Source of the DNA: Bacteroidota bacterium
GTDB lineage: Bacteria; Bacteroidota; Bacteroidia; Chitinophagales; Chitinophagaceae
Direction: 5' to 3'
Length of the DNA stretch: 64,000 nt
Assembly (NCBI GenBank): GCA_016183765.1
Contig: JACPEA010000003.1
Location: 1 to 64,000 of the forward strand
The notes below the pieces were generated by a model, which worked only from the letters and a program-made list of their open reading frames with translations, made no database searches and was not told where the DNA came from. Position 1 is the stretch's first letter. The number at the start of each line of letters is the position of its first letter. The translations under genes and the position numbers were made by a program. Positions 60,040 through 64,000 of this stretch are shown here, piece after piece.

Positions 60040-60540
60040 CTACTCGACATATGCACCCGTCAACACCCCATTCTCCACTTCTACCTGGATATGTTCCTGC
60101 AGCGTGGTGGCCACAGACAAACCCACATAATCCGGGTTAATGGGAAACAGTTTGTGCATACGTTCTACCAGTACCAGGGTCTGGATACTTTTGGGGAAAT
60201 ATTCCAGCAGCGGTTTGAGCGCATACAGTAAAGTGCGACCGCTATTGGTCACATCATCTGTGATGACTACATGAAGGTTATCGAGAGAGATCTGTTCATC
60301 CAAAGTGATCTCTACAGGGTGTTTCTTATCCATGGTCAGCGAGAGCACTTTGATCTCGTTACTGGTATAATTTTTCAGCAGTCCTGCTATTTTCTCTGCG
60401 ATCACGGTGCCACTGTTCCGGATGCCGATCAAAACAACCGGCTCCGTATCTCCGTTCAGGCTTTCAGCCAGTTCCAATGTCATCCGGTGCAGTTTCTGTT
60501 CTGCCGCTTCCCGGTTCAATATGTATTTCTTTGCTGCCAT
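60040..60540 (-). CDS. PyrR-like phosphoribosyltransferase
   Basis: A 166-aa type I phosphoribosyltransferase with the PRPP-binding loop VVITDDVTNSGRTLLYAL (about 90-107) and the N-terminal VVLIGIRNSGTVIAEKIA. Length and layout resemble the PyrR uracil phosphoribosyltransferase/regulator family, but the substrate is not certain and no pyr genes are near. A TACTTTTG box lies 17 bp before its ATG with an ATTG 20 bp further upstream, a fair promoter. Confidence 0.78.
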   Translation of the reverse strand: MAAKKYILNREAAEQKLHRMTLELAESLNGDTEPVVLIGIRNSGTVIAEKIAGLLKNYTSNEIKVLSLTMDKKHPVEITLDEQISLDNLHVVITDDVTNSGRTLLYALKPLLEYFPKSIQTLVLVERMHKLFPINPDYVGLSVATTLQEHIQVEVENGVLTGAYVE

Positions 60541-60557
60541 AATCAGGATTTATCAGT

Positions 60558-60565
60558 CAAAAGTA
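60558..60565 (-). promoter_or_regulatory. -7 box TACTTTTG of the PyrR-like gene
   Basis: A perfect TAnnTTTG on the minus strand, 17 bp before the ATG, with ATTG 20 bp further upstream as a partial -33 element. Confidence 0.65.
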
Positions 60566-60637
60566 ACAACAATAAAACCAACCCACAATCCCTTTACAAC
60601 TCGCCAATTTGTTATCTTAGCAAAATAAGCGATTACT

Positions 60638-61951
60638 ATGCACTATCTACAGCAAATCCTGTTCGCGGTCATTTCTGTGGTGGCTGTCTGGCTATTTGCC
60701 AAAAAAGCAGGCGAGATCAGAAGAAATATCCTGCTGGGCAAAAAGGAGCAGTTGAACGACCAGCCCGGTAAACGCTGGAGTAACCTGCTGTTACTGGCGT
60801 TTGGACAAAAAAAGATGTTCAAGAACCCGCTGGTGGCCGTCATGCACTTCCTGATCTATGCCGGTTTTATCATCATCAACCTGGAAGTGCTGGAGATCGT
60901 GCTGGACGGTATCCTGGGCACCCATCGCCTGTTTGCCCCGGTGCTGGGCAACCTGTACAACTGGCTGATCAATGCATTCGAGTTCCTCGCGCTCGGCGTG
61001 ATCTTCGTTTGTGTGGTATTCCTTAGCCGGAGAAACCTCCTGCACCTGAAACGTTTTCTCAGCAAGGACCTGAACGGCTGGCCCAGGAGTGATGCCAATT
61101 ATATCCTGTTTACCGAGATCATCCTGATGTCTTTGTTCCTGACCATGAACGCTGCCGACCAGGTATTACAGGCCAGGGGAAGCGAACATTATCTGCAAAC
61201 AGGCTCTTTTGCCGTTTCCAGTCTCATCAGCCCGCTGTTCGCCGGTCTGAGCGATGGTAACCTAACAGCTATCGAACGCAGCTGCTGGTGGTTGCATATA
61301 GTTGGGATATTCACTTTCCTGAATTACCTGCCTTATTCCAAACACCTGCACATCCTGCTGGCATTCCCGAATGCTTATTTTGCGCGACTGGAGCCCAATG
61401 GTAAAATGAAGAATATGCCCGAGGTACAGCAAGAAGTGCTGTACGCCATGCAACCCGAAACCGTACCCGCCGATGCGGTACCGCCCGCACATTTCGGCGC
61501 GAAAGATATTTTTGAACTGAGCTGGAAAAGCCTGCTGGATGCCTATAGCTGTACCGAATGTGGCCGATGCACCGCTTCCTGCCCGGCCAACCTTACGGGG
61601 AAACAGCTGAGTCCCCGCAGGATCATGATGGCCACCCGCGACCGCATGGAAGATATTGGCCGCAATATCAACCAGCATAAATCGTTTGTAGCCGATAACA
61701 AAACACTGCTGCATGATTATATCAGCGTGGAAGAACTTCGCGCCTGCACCACCTGCAACGCCTGTGTGGAAGCCTGCCCGGTAAGTATTTCCCCGCTCGA
61801 CATCATCACCGAACTGCGCCGTTCCCTGATTATGGAAGAAAGCAATGCTCCGCAGGAATGGAACAGCACATTCAGCAATATCGAGAATAACTTCGCCCCC
61901 TGGAAATTCTCACCGGATGAACGGGACAAATGGGCGGCAGAAACAGCCTAG
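60638..61951 (+). CDS. Membrane-bound 4Fe-4S (Fe-S)-binding protein
   Basis: A 437-aa protein. The N-terminal half has about five membrane helices in a NarI-like layout (LLLLAFG, FLIYAGFIIINLEVLEIV, AFEFLALGVIFVCVVFL). A soluble domain follows with two 4Fe-4S motifs, CTECGRCTASCP (about 303-314) and CTTCNACVEACP (about 367-378). It probably passes electrons between the quinone pool and the CCG-domain subunit encoded at 62477-63256. The two are separated by a cupin gene, which is unusual. Confidence 0.9.
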   Translation: MHYLQQILFAVISVVAVWLFAKKAGEIRRNILLGKKEQLNDQPGKRWSNLLLLAFGQKKMFKNPLVAVMHFLIYAGFIIINLEVLEIVLDGILGTHRLFAPVLGNLYNWLINAFEFLALGVIFVCVVFLSRRNLLHLKRFLSKDLNGWPRSDANYILFTEIILMSLFLTMNAADQVLQARGSEHYLQTGSFAVSSLISPLFAGLSDGNLTAIERSCWWLHIVGIFTFLNYLPYSKHLHILLAFPNAYFARLEPNGKMKNMPEVQQEVLYAMQPETVPADAVPPAHFGAKDIFELSWKSLLDAYSCTECGRCTASCPANLTGKQLSPRRIMMATRDRMEDIGRNINQHKSFVADNKTLLHDYISVEELRACTTCNACVEACPVSISPLDIITELRRSLIMEESNAPQEWNSTFSNIENNFAPWKFSPDERDKWAAETA

Positions 61952-61969
61952 GAAATATCGAATATTGAA

Positions 61970-61985
61970 TCCCGCCATGGCGGGA
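61970..61985. repeat. TCCCGCCATGGCGGGA perfect palindrome
   Basis: Copy 5 of the TCCCGC/GCGGGA family, in the 93-bp gap after the membrane Fe-S gene. Confidence 0.6.
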
Positions 61986-62044
61986 AATGATGAATGGATC
62001 TGTTTCGATATCCGGCCTTGCTCGTTTAGATTGAAACTTATTTT

Positions 62045-62374
62045 ATGAAACTCTCCGCCTTCCCATTCTCCATCTCCGACTTTGCCGATATCGCGCCGGA
62101 GATCAAACCGGGCATTACGGGCTTTGCGGAATGGAGAACCTTTTTCCGTGACGATGTGAGGATCCGGCAGGTGACCTACTCACCCGAATACCTGGCCGAT
62201 CACTGGTGCAGCAAGGGACATATCATTTTCTGCATAGAAGGATCCATGGAAACGGAGCTTGCCAACGGCAGCAAACATACTCTTAGCAAAGGGCTTATTT
62301 ATACGGTGGGCGACGATAGCGATGCGCACAGAACCTATTCAAAACAGGGATGCGTGTTACTGATCATTGATTAG
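62045..62374 (+). CDS. DHCW-motif cupin fold protein
   Basis: A 109-aa single-domain cupin. It has the small family's signature YLADHWCSKGHIIFCIEGSMETEL (about residues 54-77), with His and Cys placed as potential metal ligands, then DDSDAHRTYSKQGC. Function unknown. It lies between the two Fe-S subunit genes on the same strand, with about 90-100 bp either side. Confidence 0.85.
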   Translation: MKLSAFPFSISDFADIAPEIKPGITGFAEWRTFFRDDVRIRQVTYSPEYLADHWCSKGHIIFCIEGSMETELANGSKHTLSKGLIYTVGDDSDAHRTYSKQGCVLLIID

Positions 62375-62476
62375 GTAAAACGCCTGATCAAATGGCTTGT
62401 AACCAGGCCAATTTCTTACATTCATTACACTCTGTTATATGCAAATTTCAGCTACATTCGTATAAATCTTTCGGAT

Positions 62477-63256
62477 ATGAAAGTGAACACCATGGCAGAG
62501 ATGATGGCAGCAGGAGAAAGCCCCGATATCCTATTCTGGGTGGGATGTGCCGGCAGTTTTGATCAGCGTGCGCAGAAGATCACCAAAGCTTTTGCTGCCA
62601 TTCTTGATAAAGTAGGTTTCAAATATGCAATCCTCGGAAAAGAAGAAGCCTGCACCGGCGACCCCGCCAGGCGAGCCGGCAACGAATTCCTTTTCCAGAT
62701 GATGGCTTACCAGAACATCCAGGTGCTGAACGGTTATGGCATCAAAAAGATCGTGACCACCTGTCCGCATTGTTTCAATACCCTCAAGAACGAATATCCC
62801 GAACTGGGCGGCAACTATGAAGTGATCCACCACACCAGTTTGCTGCAGCAACTCATTGACGAAGGACGGATCAAACTGAAAGAGGGTGGCAGTTTCAAAG
62901 GAAAAAAGATCTCTTACCACGACAGCTGTTACCTGGGCCGCGCCAACGGTATTTATGAAGCACCCCGAAAAGTGCTGGAAGCGCTGGATGCGGAACTGGT
63001 GGAAATGAAACGTTGCCGATCCAATGGCCTTTGCTGCGGAGCCGGTGGCGCACAGATGTTCAAAGAGGATGAACCGGGCGATAAACGCATCAACATTGAA
63101 CGTACGGATGAAGCACTGGAGACAGGTGCCTCGTTCATTGCCTCTGCCTGTCCTTTCTGTAATACCATGATGACCGATGGCGTCAAGAACCGCGAAAAGG
63201 AGAATGAAGTGGCCGTACTGGATATTGCAGAAATGATCGCCGCAAATATGGAATAA
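62477..63256 (+). CDS. (Fe-S)-binding protein with two CCG domains (HdrB/LutA-like)
   Basis: A 259-aa soluble protein with two cysteine-rich CCG domains: CPHCFNTLKNEYPELGG in the first half, and SYHDSCYLGR, RSNGLCCGAGGA and ACPFCNTMM in the second. Such proteins carry a non-cubane or 4Fe-4S cluster and act in lactate, glycolate or heterodisulfide-type oxidoreduction as the partner of a 4Fe-4S subunit. The natural partner is the membrane Fe-S protein at 60638. The electron donor is unknown. Confidence 0.9.
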   Translation: MKVNTMAEMMAAGESPDILFWVGCAGSFDQRAQKITKAFAAILDKVGFKYAILGKEEACTGDPARRAGNEFLFQMMAYQNIQVLNGYGIKKIVTTCPHCFNTLKNEYPELGGNYEVIHHTSLLQQLIDEGRIKLKEGGSFKGKKISYHDSCYLGRANGIYEAPRKVLEALDAELVEMKRCRSNGLCCGAGGAQMFKEDEPGDKRINIERTDEALETGASFIASACPFCNTMMTDGVKNREKENEVAVLDIAEMIAANME

Positions 63257-63300
63257 GTTTTCGAAGTCCTTACCGGTTTACACAAACCCAATGATACCTT

Positions 63301-63522
63301 ATGTTCGCCCGAAAAAATTTTAGCTGGAAAAAATGGCTGGCGATCACTGTCTACATGTTTGCCGCCACCCTGCTCATCAGCTGGCTGTTATCGCTACTCT
63401 TAAAGGAATCGCCCGAAACCAGGGGCCAGCTTTTTACCCGTTCCGCCATTCTGACCAGGCTGTTTGCAGCGGTACTCAGCGGAACCCTGCTGAGTTTTAT
63501 GCGTTTCAGCCGTAAATCCTGA
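63301..63522 (+). CDS. Small two-helix membrane protein, unknown
   Basis: A 73-aa protein with two hydrophobic segments (LAITVYMFAATLLISWLLSLLL and ILTRLFAAVLSGTLLSFMRF) and a basic C-terminus. It follows the CCG gene by 44 bp on the same strand and is probably part of that group. No family recognised. Confidence 0.6.
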   Translation: MFARKNFSWKKWLAITVYMFAATLLISWLLSLLLKESPETRGQLFTRSAILTRLFAAVLSGTLLSFMRFSRKS

Positions 63523-63588
63523 ATAGCACACAAAACGGGCCCGCTTTCACCTCCAAACCCGGTTCATGCGGAATTATGGCAAATACAG

Positions 63589-63596
63589 TAATTTTG
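63589..63596 (+). promoter_or_regulatory. -7 box TAATTTTG of the gene at 63601
   Basis: A perfect TAnnTTTG ending 4 bp before the ATG at 63601, so transcription should begin at the start codon. Confidence 0.6.
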
Positions 63597-63600
63597 TAGT

Positions 63601-64000
63601 ATGGACTTCGAATACAGACACCTGATACCGGAAGATTTTCCCGCTTCCTCCCGTGTATGGCTTTACCAGAGCAACCGCCTGTTTACCATCAGTGAAGCAT
63701 TGGAGATTGAAGATATGCTGAAACAGTTCATCGGGCATTGGAAAAGCCATGGCACACCTGTAAAAGGATATGGCAACCTGCTGTTCGGCCAGTTCATCGT
63801 GCTGATGGCAGATGAAACACATACAGGCGTAGGCGGCTGCAGTACCGATAGTTCCGTTCACTTTCTCCAGAAAATAGAAGCCGCTTTTAAAGTGGATATG
63901 TTCAACCGGCAGAACCTGGCATTCCTGGTAAAAGACAAAATTGAGACCATTCCGATGGCACAACTCAACTATGCTTTGGAAAACGGGTTCCTTACGCCTG
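63601..64000 (+). CDS. Conserved Bacteroidota protein often mislabelled 'ABC transporter ATPase' (3' end cut by window)
   Basis: The first 133 residues of a small protein (SRVWLYQSNRLFTISEALEIE, GCSTDSSVHFLQKIEAAFKVDM). I recognise the SRVWxYQxNR and CSxDxSVHF motifs from a conserved family of about 160 aa in Bacteroidota that databases often call 'ABC transporter ATPase'. No Walker A or B motif is present, so the label is misleading and the function is unknown. In other Bacteroidota it also lies near the Fe-S pair seen upstream here. Its mRNA may be leaderless. Confidence 0.8.
   Translation, partial: MDFEYRHLIPEDFPASSRVWLYQSNRLFTISEALEIEDMLKQFIGHWKSHGTPVKGYGNLLFGQFIVLMADETHTGVGGCSTDSSVHFLQKIEAAFKVDMFNRQNLAFLVKDKIETIPMAQLNYALENGFLTP

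Overview
The window looks like a chromosomal segment from a member of the Bacteroidota, most likely the Chitinophagaceae or a close relative; this is my reading of gene content and no search was run. The evidence is: promoters of the TTTG-N18-20-TAnnTTTG type in front of housekeeping genes; a strong Shine-Dalgarno sequence at rpsU and few elsewhere; a UpxY/NusG-like antiterminator; an ECF sigma factor paired with a membrane/beta-barrel protein; a plug-type outer-membrane beta-barrel protein; DUF2723, DUF6702, VPS10/sortilin-like and DHCW-cupin proteins; and M13 and M1 metallopeptidases. I found no transposase, prophage, CRISPR array or rRNA gene.

Layout. From 1 to 11.4 kb, all on the minus strand, lies the translation/transcription superlocus. 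Read in the direction of transcription it is rpsU, xerC-like, hpf, a small lipoprotein, tRNA-Thr(TGT), tRNA-Tyr, tRNA-Gly, tRNA-Thr(GGT), tuf, tRNA-Trp, secE, nusG, rplK, rplA, rplJ, rplL, then an intruding M13 metallopeptidase lipoprotein, then rpoB (cut by the window edge). From 11.7 to 17.2 kb come ribE, an hscA-type Hsp70, an RDD membrane protein, tyrS and a GDSL esterase. From 17.5 to 26.9 kb are tRNA-Gln, small secreted and lipoprotein genes, a beta-lactamase-like serine hydrolase, a uracil-DNA glycosylase-like protein, a GNAT enzyme, two DUF1801 proteins, a PepSY membrane protein, a large VPS10/BNR exoprotein and a MORN-like protein. From 27.2 to 34.0 kb are the ECF sigma pair, a secreted esterase, an M1 peptidase, HupE/UreJ and DUF6702. 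From 34.3 to 49.4 kb are a CNNM/CBS protein, an ArnT-like glycosyltransferase, PAP2, a methyltransferase, glmM, a cysteine desulfurase, an AAA+ ATPase with a vWA partner, DUF2723 and mtaB. From 49.6 to 64 kb are a NusG paralogue, an S41 protease, tRNA-His, DUF445, an outer-membrane beta-barrel protein, an MFS transporter, pcm, a phosphohexomutase, a PyrR-like phosphoribosyltransferase, and a membrane Fe-S / cupin / CCG Fe-S cluster ending in a conserved Bacteroidota protein of unknown function.

The genes are mostly ordinary. The spacers are not. Many intergenic gaps carry degenerate short-word arrays with a strict period of 7 bp (also 8, 9-10 or 15 bp), usually built as one arm, a spacer, and a reverse-complement arm. 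The commonest word is GTGARTN. Other spacers use their own words: AATTTGAN, TTTGTGG/ACAAACT, ACCACAG, NGCTGGA, AGACCAA, GGTTAAAGGG, GAATGAGT and GAACAAG. Several genes take their last codons and stop codon from such an array. A 129-bp inverted repeat and a duplicated spacer carrying the tails of two genes show that these spacers have been rearranged. This spacer system is the main candidate for something undescribed.

Secondary points are the M13 peptidase gene wedged between rplL and rpoB with terminators on both sides, the rpsU ribosome-binding site, and several genes whose promoter box ends only a few bases before the start codon (possible leaderless mRNAs).
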